A stretch of DNA of 64,000 nt from assembly GCF_900115055.1 (NCBI RefSeq), contig NZ_FOVD01000001.1:186001-250000 (forward strand), given 5' to 3'. Shown here in pieces: positions 52,167 through 61,089 of this stretch (position 1 is the stretch's first letter; each line of letters begins with the position of its first letter). A program made the translations under genes and the position numbers. The DNA comes from Chryseobacterium oleae. GTDB lineage: Bacteria > Bacteroidota > Bacteroidia > Flavobacteriales > Weeksellaceae. The notes under the pieces were generated by a model that was given only the letters and a program-made list of their open reading frames with translations, was not told where the DNA came from and did no database searches.

Positions 52167-52925
52167 ATGAAAATTATAACTTCTCCAGCGAAACTGATGA
52201 ACGTTGAGAATTCAACCGACTTACTGAGATCTACAACTCCGAAATTCATCGAAGAAGCTGCATTGATACAGTCTTATTTAAAACATAAATCGCCGAAATA
52301 TCTTTCCGAACTCATGGAAATATCGCCTAAACTGGCTGATGAAAACTGGGAACGAAATCAGAGATGGAAAGACAAACCTACAGCCAAAGAATCCGCTCCT
52401 GCCATGTTCGCCTTTACCGGTGAAGTCTACAGAGGACTGGATGCCAAAACCCTGGACAAAAATGCGGTAGATTACTTACAGAAAAACTACAGAATGCTTT
52501 CCGGACTGTATGGTCTGCTGAAACCTTCTGACAAAGTGATGCTTTACCGATTGGAGATGGGACGTCATTTTGAGTTCGATGAATACAAAAACCTGTATGA
52601 ATTCTGGAGAGAAAAAATCACGGAACAGCTTAATTCTGAAATGAAAAAAGGAGAATTTCTGCTTCATCTGGCCAGTAACGAATACGGAAAAGTGATCGAC
52701 AGAAAAAAACTGAATCATAAGGTGATTGATTTTGAATTTTACGAACTGAAAGAAGGAAAGCTGAAAACCATCGTTGTTTACACCAAACATGCAAGAGGTC
52801 TTGTGGTAAGATTCTGCGCAGAAACCAATGCCAAAACGCTAAATGACGTAAAAGCATTCAACTATGAAGGCTACCTGATCAATGAAGAAAAATCTACGGA
52901 CACAAAACTGGTTTTCACAAGATAA
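52167..52925 (+). CDS. yaaA: Peroxide stress protein YaaA
   Basis: A 252-residue soluble protein of the YaaA/DUF328 family, which in E. coli lowers free iron and limits DNA damage during peroxide stress. It begins MKIITSPAKLMN and has the conserved blocks PAMFAFTGEVYRGLDA, MLSGLYGLLKPSDKVMLYRL and LHLASNEYGKVID. The stop codon is immediately followed by the prmC ATG. Confidence 0.92.
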   Translation: MKIITSPAKLMNVENSTDLLRSTTPKFIEEAALIQSYLKHKSPKYLSELMEISPKLADENWERNQRWKDKPTAKESAPAMFAFTGEVYRGLDAKTLDKNAVDYLQKNYRMLSGLYGLLKPSDKVMLYRLEMGRHFEFDEYKNLYEFWREKITEQLNSEMKKGEFLLHLASNEYGKVIDRKKLNHKVIDFEFYELKEGKLKTIVVYTKHARGLVVRFCAETNAKTLNDVKAFNYEGYLINEEKSTDTKLVFTR

Positions 52926-53777
52926 ATGACGATATCAGCATTCAAAAAATATTTTAAAACTGAACTTTCCGAACGGTATACTGATTCGGAAAGTGCTTTT
53001 TTATCTGCTCTTTTTATACAGAAAATAGTAGGTTTCGATTCATTTCATCAGAGAAGGCTTTCGGAGCAGGAACTTCTTATTGATGACGAAAAACAGCTTA
53101 TTCAGATTGTTTCTGATTTAAAAACCGGCAGACCTTATCAGCAGATTCTGGGTGAAACTGAGTTTTACGGAATGTTATTTTTCGTAGACGAGCATGTCCT
53201 CATTCCACGTCCTGAAACAGAGGAGCTCCTAGAAATTGCGATTCAAAAGATTCATGATTCAGAACTTCCTGTTCAGGGTTTAAAGATTTTGGATATCGGA
53301 ACCGGCAGCGGTGTGATTCCGTTGGTTTTAAAAAAGCATTTTCCCGAAGCCCAAATTTCTTCCATTGATTTTTCAGAAAAAGCTTTGGAAACGGCTAAAC
53401 GAAATGCAGAACATCATCAGCTGGAAATCAATTTTATTCATGGGGATTATCTCAACTTCGAATTAGCCGAAAGTTATGATGTTATTATTTCCAATCCGCC
53501 GTATATAGGAATTGAAGAGGAAATTGAAATTGCAGATTCTGTCAAGGAATTTGAGCCCAAAATGGCACTATTTTCTCCTGTTCAGGATGCTTTAATCTTC
53601 TACAGGAAAATCGCGGAAGATGCTAAACAGTGTTTGAAAAACAACGGTCTTTTATTTTTGGAAATCAATCAGAAACTTGGACCAGAAACCCTTGAACTGT
53701 ATACCGGACATTTTTCTGAAGCCCAACTCATCAAAGATTTATCTGAAAACGACCGCTTTATTGTTGGAAAGAAATAA
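52926..53777 (+). CDS. prmC: Release factor glutamine methyltransferase PrmC
   Basis: A 283-residue enzyme that methylates the GGQ glutamine of release factors RF1/RF2. SAM motif I is DIGTGSG (123-129) and the catalytic motif is NPPY (190-193, in IISNPPYIG). The N-terminal helical domain and the IPRPETEELLE block are typical. It begins directly after the yaaA stop, indicating translational coupling. Confidence 0.95.
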   Translation: MTISAFKKYFKTELSERYTDSESAFLSALFIQKIVGFDSFHQRRLSEQELLIDDEKQLIQIVSDLKTGRPYQQILGETEFYGMLFFVDEHVLIPRPETEELLEIAIQKIHDSELPVQGLKILDIGTGSGVIPLVLKKHFPEAQISSIDFSEKALETAKRNAEHHQLEINFIHGDYLNFELAESYDVIISNPPYIGIEEEIEIADSVKEFEPKMALFSPVQDALIFYRKIAEDAKQCLKNNGLLFLEINQKLGPETLELYTGHFSEAQLIKDLSENDRFIVGKK

Positions 53778-53806
53778 GTACTTTTATCTTCTTAATCCAT
53801 ACCTCT

Positions 53807-54832
53807 ATGCGGACATCCTTATTCAGTGCAATGCTCGGCTTTATCTTTATTCTGCAGCTTTCATCCTGTGAGAAAAACTCGCGTAATGTGGTCAAAAACT
53901 ATTACGACAAGGGAGAATTCAACGGTTCTGTTTTAGCTGTAAACCATGGAAAAACAGTTTGCGATACCGCTTTAGGGCTTAGCAATCTGGAGAAAAATAT
54001 AAAAATGGAGAAAACAACTCCGATCTATATTGCCTCGTTAAGCAAGCCTTTTACCGCAGTTTCGGTTATGCTTCTGCAACAAGAAGGATTATTGAATTAT
54101 GACGATAAAGCATCAAAATATATTGAGCTGCCTGCCTATGCACAAAATATAAGCATCAGGCAGCTTTTAAACCATACTTCAGGAATAAAGGATTACGAAT
54201 CGATTATTTTCAGCAAAAAAGGACTGACCAACCAAGATGTACTGAGCTGGCTGAACGGTCTCAACCAATTGGAATTCCCTTCAGGAAGCAAGTTTGAATA
54301 TAGTAACAGCGGTTTCATTATCCTGTCGTTGATCATTGAAAAAGTTTCAAAACAGTCTTATGGAAACTTTCTCAATGAATATATTTTTGTTCCGTTGGGA
54401 ATGAAAAATACCTGGGTATACGATTCCTCAACTTCCCATAAAAACAGAGCTACAGGGTATAATAAAGACAAACATTTGGATGATTATTCAATCCTAACAA
54501 CCGGAGACGGCGGCATCTACTCCACTCCTGAAGATTTGTTCCGTTTTGACCAGGCATTAAGGAGTTTCAAACTGATTAATAAAAGCAATACGGATCTCAT
54601 GTACACACCTGCTAAACTGTCTGATGGAAAACTTTCCAACTACGGTTTCGGATGGTTTATTGAAGAATCTGATGGAGGAAAAACCGTCAGTCACACTGGT
54701 GGTCTGAGTGGTTTCCGGGCGATATTCTGGAGGGATCTGAATAATAACAGTAGCATCATAGCACTGACCAATCAGGGTGATGTATTTCCGCTGGCTGATT
54801 TTTTAAAAGATATGAAAAGAACTTTACAATAG
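53807..54832 (+). CDS. Serine hydrolase, beta-lactamase class C/PBP-like lipoprotein
   Basis: A 341-residue lipoprotein of the AmpC/esterase superfamily (Beta-lactamase domain). The lipobox is LSSC (18-21). The catalytic motif is Ser77-x-x-Lys80 in IASLSKPFTAV, the tyrosine motif is YSN in FEYSNSGFII and the third motif is HTGG. These proteins are usually esterases or D-amino peptidases; a true AmpC is unlikely, since the third motif is HTGG instead of KTG. Located 29 bp after prmC. Confidence 0.85.
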   Translation: MRTSLFSAMLGFIFILQLSSCEKNSRNVVKNYYDKGEFNGSVLAVNHGKTVCDTALGLSNLEKNIKMEKTTPIYIASLSKPFTAVSVMLLQQEGLLNYDDKASKYIELPAYAQNISIRQLLNHTSGIKDYESIIFSKKGLTNQDVLSWLNGLNQLEFPSGSKFEYSNSGFIILSLIIEKVSKQSYGNFLNEYIFVPLGMKNTWVYDSSTSHKNRATGYNKDKHLDDYSILTTGDGGIYSTPEDLFRFDQALRSFKLINKSNTDLMYTPAKLSDGKLSNYGFGWFIEESDGGKTVSHTGGLSGFRAIFWRDLNNNSSIIALTNQGDVFPLADFLKDMKRTLQ

Positions 54833-54838
54833 CACTGT

Positions 54839-55198
54839 ATGAAAATCAAATCTCACGACATTAATTCCATAAAAATTGCAGAAGTTGTTTCTGACGAAGT
54901 CATCATCAAATCCGCTCAGGATGGGCTGGATCTTCTTGGAGACATTTATTATCAGGGCTTTGATAAGGTAATTGTTTATGAAGAAAACCTCACACCCGAA
55001 TTCTTTGATCTCAAAACAAAAATAGCCGGAGATATTCTACAAAAGTTCTCCAATTATCGGGTAAGTCTTGCCATCGTAGGAAATTTTGAAAAGTATCCCG
55101 GAAAAAGCATCAGGGATTTCATTTTTGAAAGCAATAAAACGAGACACATCAACTTTACGGAAACGCTTGAAGAGGCTTTGGAAAGGCTGGGAAGGTGA
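54839..55198 (+). CDS. DUF4180-domain protein
   Basis: A 119-residue soluble protein matching DUF4180, a small alpha/beta family of unknown function. Visible blocks are IKIAEVVSDEVIIKSAQDGLD at the start, DIYYQGFDKVIVYEENLTPE and DLKTKIAGDILQKFSNYRV. It follows the serine hydrolase gene by 6 bp and is the last of that run. Confidence 0.78.
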   Translation: MKIKSHDINSIKIAEVVSDEVIIKSAQDGLDLLGDIYYQGFDKVIVYEENLTPEFFDLKTKIAGDILQKFSNYRVSLAIVGNFEKYPGKSIRDFIFESNKTRHINFTETLEEALERLGR

Positions 55199-55218
55199 AA
55201 AATCTTTTGTTTTTTATT

Positions 55219-55248
55219 GACCACAGATGACACAGATTTTCACAGATG
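55219..55248. repeat. Short CACAGAT repeat cluster
   Basis: CCACAGATG, ACACAGATTTT and CACAGATG occur back to back, after the DUF4180 stop. A motif of this form is, from memory, common between genes in Bacteroidota; this was not checked. No terminator was identified for either neighbour. Confidence 0.4.
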
Positions 55249-55320
55249 TTTTTCACAAATAAATTTTTGAAATTATTTATGATGTAAAGATTAACATTCC
55301 AGACTGTCTACACTATAGTT

Positions 55321-56313
55321 TTATATCTGGCGCTCTACCTTAACTTCGTTATTTTTCCTTTCAAAAAAACGGATTGCATCTTCAACGGCTTTATCAACGG
55401 ACTGATACCGGACTCCCAGTTCTTCCGAAGATTTCCGGTTTGAATAGAAATTATTGATTCTTAAAGCTTTCATATTGGGAGAACTCAGGCTGGTTTTTAT
55501 CTTCAGCTTTCTCAGAAAGTCCCCGATCATTCCCAGCATCGCCAGTCCGGCATCCGGAATTGGAATCATGAGGGGAGCCTGTCCTGTAATCGTATTTATT
55601 TTTCCGAAAAACTCTTTATACGTCAGGTTTTCATTGGCCAGCAGGTATTTTTCACCGTTTTTTCCTTTTTCAACTGCTTTGATAATTCCTTCGGCTGCAT
55701 CTTCGGCATGGACAAAGTTTTTCCCGCCTTTTGGGTAGAAAACCAACTTCTTTTTCCAGGTCCAAAAAATGATTTTCCCAGAACTTGGCTTACGGTCATA
55801 GGCGCCAATCATAAAAGTTGGGTTTACAATAACCACCTTTGTCCCCCTGTTTTGCTGAAGAAGATAATTCTCTGTCTCCAGTTTGCTTTGAGCGTAATAA
55901 GAATGGGTAAAAGGATAAATCTGAGGTGCTTTTTCACTTCCCCAGACGGCAGAACTCCCATATCCCAACGTATTGGCTGTACTCACGAAGAGAAATTTCT
56001 CCGCTCCAGCCGCCGCAGCCTGCGCAAACAGATGAACCGCAGCATCGTAATTCGTCTTTTTATAATCTTCATAATGCAGCAGATCCTGGCTGGTTTCTGC
56101 AGCTATATGAATCACAGCATCCACATCCTGCAGATATTCTGAAATATCTGAGAACAGGTCTCCTTCTATGAGTCTGAGATTTTCATTTTCTTCGCCCATC
56201 CAGCTGCTTTTTTTGCGCACCAGAGCAGTAACAGTATAATCATATCGTAGTAATTTAATAACGGTATTGGCACCCAGAAGCCCTGTGGCTCCGGTCACGA
56301 AAACTTTTTTCAT
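55321..56313 (-). CDS. NAD-dependent epimerase/dehydratase-like (extended SDR) protein
   Basis: A 330-residue extended short-chain dehydrogenase. The Rossmann motif is VTGATGLLGANTVIKLL and the active-site YxxxK is in HSYYAQSKLETENYL, with the preceding Ser in VSTANTLGYGSS. The family includes nucleotide-sugar epimerases and dihydroflavonol reductase-like enzymes; the substrate is open. It overlaps the preceding SDR gene by 4 bp, so they form an operon. Confidence 0.88.
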   Translation of the reverse strand: MKKVFVTGATGLLGANTVIKLLRYDYTVTALVRKKSSWMGEENENLRLIEGDLFSDISEYLQDVDAVIHIAAETSQDLLHYEDYKKTNYDAAVHLFAQAAAAGAEKFLFVSTANTLGYGSSAVWGSEKAPQIYPFTHSYYAQSKLETENYLLQQNRGTKVVIVNPTFMIGAYDRKPSSGKIIFWTWKKKLVFYPKGGKNFVHAEDAAEGIIKAVEKGKNGEKYLLANENLTYKEFFGKINTITGQAPLMIPIPDAGLAMLGMIGDFLRKLKIKTSLSSPNMKALRINNFYSNRKSSEELGVRYQSVDKAVEDAIRFFERKNNEVKVERQI

Positions 56314-57095
56314 GCTTCAATTTCTTTTTTTATGGCACTGGTCATCAGAGGCAGCTTGATCCATATCGGCAGTATCTTCATGATCAGCCAGCTTATGGGA
56401 TTCACCATAATAACGGAATCTTTTTTGAAAAGTTGTCTGATACAGTAAGCTGCCACTTTATTAGGATCAAGTAAGGTAAGTTTTCCTAAAATACCCTGCT
56501 TTTCTATTCTTTTACAGACGTCGATATTCGTTTTCATCGCACCGGGATTTACAACGCTTACAAAAACATTGGTGTCTTTCAACTCCTCATGCAGTCCTCT
56601 TGAGAATGAATGGATAAAGGTTTTGGAAGCGGGATAGACTGTTTTAAAACCTATCGGAGAAAAAGCAGCCATGCTGGATACATTTAAAATATAGGCTTTC
56701 GGCTGTCTCAATAGATTGGGTAACAGCTGGTGTGTAATCAGTGAAGTGGCGGCTACATTCACCTGCAAAATCGTGTTGATGTAAGATGGCGATGCATCTA
56801 CAAATTTCTTCGTCCCGCCAAGTCCCGCATTATTGATCAGAACATGAATTTCAAAAGACTTGTTCAGCCATTCTGTAAGTTTCATGACATTTTCATTCAC
56901 GGAAAGGTCTACTTCATAATAATGGGCTTTAATGGGGTAGTTTTCCTCCAACCGTTGAGCCAGTTCTTTTAAATGCTGCCCCGGAAGACTGACCAGAACG
57001 ACATTGATATTTTTACTGGCCAGGTTTTCGGCAAATGCTTTTCCCAGTCCCTGACTTGCTCCCGTCACTACAGCATATGATTCTTTGGTGTTCAT
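56310..57095 (-). CDS. SDR-family oxidoreductase
   Basis: A 261-residue classical SDR with TGASQGLGKAFAENLA (TGxxxGxG) and the catalytic YPASK in FKTVYPASKTFIHSF, with Ser in NVSSMAAFSP. It reduces or oxidises an unknown carbonyl or alcohol with NAD(P)(H); the shape resembles DltE/YqjQ-like enzymes. It is first in a two-gene operon with the epimerase-like gene, transcribed from the promoter at 57113. Confidence 0.9.
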   Translation of the reverse strand: MNTKESYAVVTGASQGLGKAFAENLASKNINVVLVSLPGQHLKELAQRLEENYPIKAHYYEVDLSVNENVMKLTEWLNKSFEIHVLINNAGLGGTKKFVDASPSYINTILQVNVAATSLITHQLLPNLLRQPKAYILNVSSMAAFSPIGFKTVYPASKTFIHSFSRGLHEELKDTNVFVSVVNPGAMKTNIDVCKRIEKQGILGKLTLLDPNKVAAYCIRQLFKKDSVIMVNPISWLIMKILPIWIKLPLMTSAIKKEIEA

Positions 57096-57112
57096 AAAAC
57101 AATTTTATGGTA

Positions 57113-57141
57113 CAAAGCTATCTTGAAATGAGTCCTTCAAT
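57113..57141 (-). promoter_or_regulatory. Promoter of the SDR operon
   Basis: On the minus strand ATTG (57138-57141), a 17-bp spacer and TAGCTTTG (57113-57120). The ATG at 57095 follows after about 13 nt. Confidence 0.65.
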
Positions 57142-57238
57142 GTTCAGGATTATCTGAGCGAACCTATTTTTAATTTTAGAAACAAGACTACACAACTAAA
57201 TGAAAAACAAGTAGTTATTTAAATCAGGACGTTAAAAT

Positions 57239-58348
57239 TTATAAACCCGAACCATTTTTATACTCGGAAGGCGTCTGATCGGTCAGTTTTTTAAACGTGG
57301 TGTTGAAAGAAGTTTTGGAATTGAACCCGGATTCGTAAGCGATGCCCAGAATCGAAAGTTTGCTCTGGCTGTCTTTAAGAAGTTTTTTAGCATACTCAAT
57401 CCTGTATTCATTCACATACTGAAAAAAATTTTTTTTAAACCCGGTATTGATCACATAAGACAAATGATGAGTAGAAATAGACAGGAGTTCAGAAAGACGG
57501 ATCAGGTTGAGTTCGCTTTCAAGATACGGTTTTTGTCTGCCCATGATTTCTTCCAGCTGGTTCTTAATCTTCAGGAGTTCTTCATCGGAAATCAGTTTCT
57601 TTTTCACCTCTTCCGTGTCCGGATCTTCATCAATGGATATAAGTTCCTCACGCTGTTTTTCCTCCAAAGGATAAATTTCTTTCTGTTTTAAAGAATAATA
57701 TCCCACAAAATAAATAACCAGGAGGAAAGCTCCGTTAATGAAGAAATTTAATGCCGTAGAATCGTAGGATAGATTATAAACTACGTAGGCAATATTGATA
57801 ATAAAAATAATAATCGTGATGTATTCCAGCCAGTTCAGATTAATTCCTTCCGTATTGGCAGAAAACTGCTGGATTCTTTTCTTGTGTTTCCGGATGGTGA
57901 AGTAGGAAAGACCGGTATAGAATAAGGCCTGGAAAAGAATTAACCCGATAAAGACAACATTAAAAACAGTATTATCCTTAAATCCCCCGAAACGCTGTAA
58001 CAGAATATTGATCCAAAAGATAACGGGCAGAATCAGGTATTTAAGATCTGTAATTTTAAATTTAAAGGAAGGATTGGTATAAAATAATACACTGAAATAA
58101 AACATGATCGGCGTCAGAAACTGAATAATCTGCACAGAAATAATAGAATGAACCTCTACCTGGGAGTCTGTAACAAGCGTCAGGACTTCATCCAGCCAGA
58201 AACTTGACCACAGAAAAAGAAAAATCCCGAACCAGAAATTGGCTTTCCTGTTAACCCTCAAAGGATTGGACAGTTTCAGTAAAGAAAGCAAAACCAATGA
58301 ACCATAGATTAATACAACGATGAAGCGGTTTAATTCTGACGTGTTCAT
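57239..58348 (-). CDS. Membrane-tethered AraC-type regulator
   Basis: A 369-residue protein with about seven N-terminal membrane helices (residues ~10-235, e.g. FIVVLIYGSLVLLSLL and FINGAFLLVIYFVGYYSL). A coil and a C-terminal AraC HTH domain follow (LSELLSISTHHLSYVINTGF, then ILGIAYESGFNSKTSFNTTFKK). Such proteins sense an envelope signal and act at nearby promoters. It is 21 bp downstream of the T9SS repeat protein gene on the same strand, so co-transcription is likely. Target genes could include the SDR operon downstream (inference). Confidence 0.85.
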   Translation of the reverse strand: MNTSELNRFIVVLIYGSLVLLSLLKLSNPLRVNRKANFWFGIFLFLWSSFWLDEVLTLVTDSQVEVHSIISVQIIQFLTPIMFYFSVLFYTNPSFKFKITDLKYLILPVIFWINILLQRFGGFKDNTVFNVVFIGLILFQALFYTGLSYFTIRKHKKRIQQFSANTEGINLNWLEYITIIIFIINIAYVVYNLSYDSTALNFFINGAFLLVIYFVGYYSLKQKEIYPLEEKQREELISIDEDPDTEEVKKKLISDEELLKIKNQLEEIMGRQKPYLESELNLIRLSELLSISTHHLSYVINTGFKKNFFQYVNEYRIEYAKKLLKDSQSKLSILGIAYESGFNSKTSFNTTFKKLTDQTPSEYKNGSGL

Positions 58349-58369
58349 TGGTTTTGAGGTTTTAAAATT

Positions 58370-60418
58370 TTATTTTTTAATAATCTTGGTCACCTGTTTT
58401 GTTTGGTCACCATACATTATTTCTAAAAAGTACATTCCCGAATGATACTCAGAAATATTAATCTGTGAAGCGTTTTTTACAGTCTTCATTACCTTACCGG
58501 ATATATCAATTAATCTTATCTCCGTAATTTTTTTCTTTGCACTTACATTCACATCATTTGTGGCAGGGTTAGGATATACCTTAGCCATATCATGATTCAC
58601 AGGTGCTTCACTTGCGGAAAGAAATGCTAAAGAATACTTATAAACCCGTCCTCCATTACCAGACAAATATAAGTAATCACCTCCGATTTCCAGTGTCTTG
58701 ATATCAAAATCGTAGTTATTATTCAGAATTAAAGTCCAGGTCGTACCACCATCAATTGTTCTGTACACTCTTTCCTGATCAGCGATATATCCTACATTCT
58801 GATCTGCAAATTTTATTTTATCGAAAGAATAAAAAGGGGCCTGAGATTGTGCCCAGGTCGCTCCTCCATCACTGGATTTGAAGAAATCTCCGTTATCTCC
58901 TTTTAAAAAGATCTGGTTTTCATTTAATAAATCATAATAAATATTAGACGACCCTCCATTAAAACAGATGTTCCAGGTTATACCACCGTCTACGGTTTTG
59001 TATAATTTCCCATACGAGCTGGTCAGCACGCCATAGCCAACATTGTTGTTGAAGAATTTCAGCGATGAAAATCTTTGATCTGAAATCTTTTGCCAGCTAT
59101 TGGCTCCATCCACGGTTTTGTAAATCCCTTTATTCGGAGTGTCATATCCGCCGCTCACAAAACCTACATTTTCAGAAAGAAAACTCACTGAATACAAAGG
59201 TTCATACTGAATAACCGTACTTTGAGTCCAACTCATACCGCCATTTACCGTTTTATAAACCTGTCCCTGATTGGCACCGATAGAATATCCTGTGTTTTCA
59301 TTCACGAATCTAAAACCATTGCTGTATGATTCATGAGGAGGATACTGAACTTTCTGCCAGGAGTTTCCGGCATCCGATGTTTTGAAAAACTCCTCCATAT
59401 TGGTTTTAAAATAGGCATGGGTAGGATTTACAAAATGAAGTTCATTGATAATGTCATATGTTGGCGAGTAATTGGTCCAATTGGTGCCTCCATTTACCGT
59501 TTTAATGATTCTTCCGTTATTTCCAACACAAATTGCTTTTTGACTGTCAAAAAAATACAACCCGTTCAAATTATACTCATTGTCTGAACTGTATATGGAA
59601 TTGGGGCTGATCCATTGCCAGGAAGCTCCTCCGTTTGCTGTTTTATAAACTGCTCCGTCTTTTCCTACCGTATAGCCGTTGTTTTCATCAAAAAACTGCA
59701 TACCATATGTTTCCTTATTGTATACATTGTAGTTTAAGGTTGTCCAGGTCAGGCCCCCGTCAATCGTTTTAAGCATATCTCCAAAACCTTTATTCGCATA
59801 TCCTACATTTTGAGAAGGGAAAACAAGTGAATAAAAATTATTGCTTGAGCTTGAATCAGAAACAGTAGTCACCCAGGTATTCCCTCCGTCAACCGTTTTT
59901 CGAATTCTTCCGTCATAGGTGGCAACATGAGCTGAATTGGCGTCTGTAAAAACGGTAATCATTGCAGACATGCTATACATGGTGGTATCAACAGGAAAGG
60001 AAAGGCCCTTGTCAGATGATTTTAAGATCTGTGTCTGTCCCGAAATATACACCACATCATCATTGATAAAGTTGATGGAGTTTAATAATGACCCAAAAAC
60101 ATTGACCTTGTTCCATGTCATTCCGTAATCATCGGAACGAAGAATAGTGTTGTCTCCTACAATAAAACCTACATTATTTCTAAATTTTATATCCCGGGGA
60201 AGAAAGTTAAGCGTTTCCTTGACAGTCCAGTTAACTCCCTGATCCGTTGTATATAATAATTCTCTTTTACCATTGATAATGAATCCTGTATTGGTATTCG
60301 AAAAAACAACTTTATTGGCTTTTGAATCCGATGGTTTTGGAGTGATTAATGTAAAATTATTTTGTGATAAAAAATAGTTACTGACTAACAGTGAAAATAC
60401 GTATATCGTTTTCTTCAT
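58370..60418 (-). CDS. T9SS-secreted YCF48/BNR-like beta-propeller repeat protein
   Basis: A 682-residue secreted protein. The signal peptide is MKKTIYVFSLLVSNYFLSQ. The body consists of about fourteen repeats of the form 'KTxDGGxxW' plus 'FxxxxxGY' (YKTVNGGMSWTQ, YRTIDGGTTWTLI), the YCF48/sortilin-like repeat that builds beta-propellers. The C-terminus has the type IX sorting tail (VYPNPATNDVNVSAKKKITE, MYFLEI). It presumably binds surface or extracellular partners. It is 6 bp after the rhomboid gene, so it is in the parC-rhomboid operon. Confidence 0.9.
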   Translation of the reverse strand: MKKTIYVFSLLVSNYFLSQNNFTLITPKPSDSKANKVVFSNTNTGFIINGKRELLYTTDQGVNWTVKETLNFLPRDIKFRNNVGFIVGDNTILRSDDYGMTWNKVNVFGSLLNSINFINDDVVYISGQTQILKSSDKGLSFPVDTTMYSMSAMITVFTDANSAHVATYDGRIRKTVDGGNTWVTTVSDSSSSNNFYSLVFPSQNVGYANKGFGDMLKTIDGGLTWTTLNYNVYNKETYGMQFFDENNGYTVGKDGAVYKTANGGASWQWISPNSIYSSDNEYNLNGLYFFDSQKAICVGNNGRIIKTVNGGTNWTNYSPTYDIINELHFVNPTHAYFKTNMEEFFKTSDAGNSWQKVQYPPHESYSNGFRFVNENTGYSIGANQGQVYKTVNGGMSWTQSTVIQYEPLYSVSFLSENVGFVSGGYDTPNKGIYKTVDGANSWQKISDQRFSSLKFFNNNVGYGVLTSSYGKLYKTVDGGITWNICFNGGSSNIYYDLLNENQIFLKGDNGDFFKSSDGGATWAQSQAPFYSFDKIKFADQNVGYIADQERVYRTIDGGTTWTLILNNNYDFDIKTLEIGGDYLYLSGNGGRVYKYSLAFLSASEAPVNHDMAKVYPNPATNDVNVSAKKKITEIRLIDISGKVMKTVKNASQINISEYHSGMYFLEIMYGDQTKQVTKIIKK

Positions 60419-60424
60419 AACAAA

Positions 60425-61078
60425 TTAATTGATTCTCTTCCTTACAAAAATTTCGTAGCCCAGATAGATCAATGGCAACGACATAATTCCCAGATAAAGA
60501 GCATTATGCATTGCCGTATCCGGAGCTACAGCTACAGCATAAACCAATCCGAAGAATGCGCCTCCAAGGTGTGCCGCATGACCGATATTATCCTGCTGTC
60601 TGGGATTCATCATCATGTATACGGAATATCCGAAATACAGCAGCCCGAAAATATATCCTTTAATCGGAATGGGAATAAAGAAAATATAGATTCCGATATC
60701 AGGAATCATGGCTATGGAAGCAAATAATATCCCTGAAACCCCTCCACTCGCTCCTACCGCAGAATACCAAGGCTGTTTCTGATAAATGTACAGCGAAAGA
60801 AAGTTCCCCAGCAATATAGAGCCCAGATAGACAATCGCGAAACCGATGTTTCCGAAAGCCTGAATAACAATAGGTCCAAAGAAATACAGCGTCATCATAT
60901 TAAATACCAGGTGCATGATGTCCGCATGCAGAAACCCTGATGAAATAAGACGGATGTACTCTTTCCTGTGCAGAATAGGTCCCACACTGAATTTATATTT
61001 CTCGGTAATACCTGGATTGTTGAAGGCAACAAAACTGATAATGGCCGTAATGATGATAAATACGATTAGAATATTCAT
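60425..61078 (-). CDS. Rhomboid-family intramembrane serine protease
   Basis: A 217-residue membrane protease with six helices. The catalytic dyad is Ser111 in VGASGGVSG (GxSG) and His170 in HAAHLGGAFFG. The conserved HxxxN is HLVFNMMTLYFFG (His56 and Asn60). It cleaves membrane-anchored proteins; substrate unknown. It lies 11 bp after parC. Confidence 0.93.
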   Translation of the reverse strand: MNILIVFIIITAIISFVAFNNPGITEKYKFSVGPILHRKEYIRLISSGFLHADIMHLVFNMMTLYFFGPIVIQAFGNIGFAIVYLGSILLGNFLSLYIYQKQPWYSAVGASGGVSGILFASIAMIPDIGIYIFFIPIPIKGYIFGLLYFGYSVYMMMNPRQQDNIGHAAHLGGAFFGLVYAVAVAPDTAMHNALYLGIMSLPLIYLGYEIFVRKRIN

Positions 61079-61089
61079 AAGTTTAATGC

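Noticed and set aside
53807-54832. A class C beta-lactamase (AmpC)
   Set aside because: It has SxxK and YxN, but the third motif is HTGG instead of KTG and it is a lipoprotein, so an esterase or peptidase is more likely.
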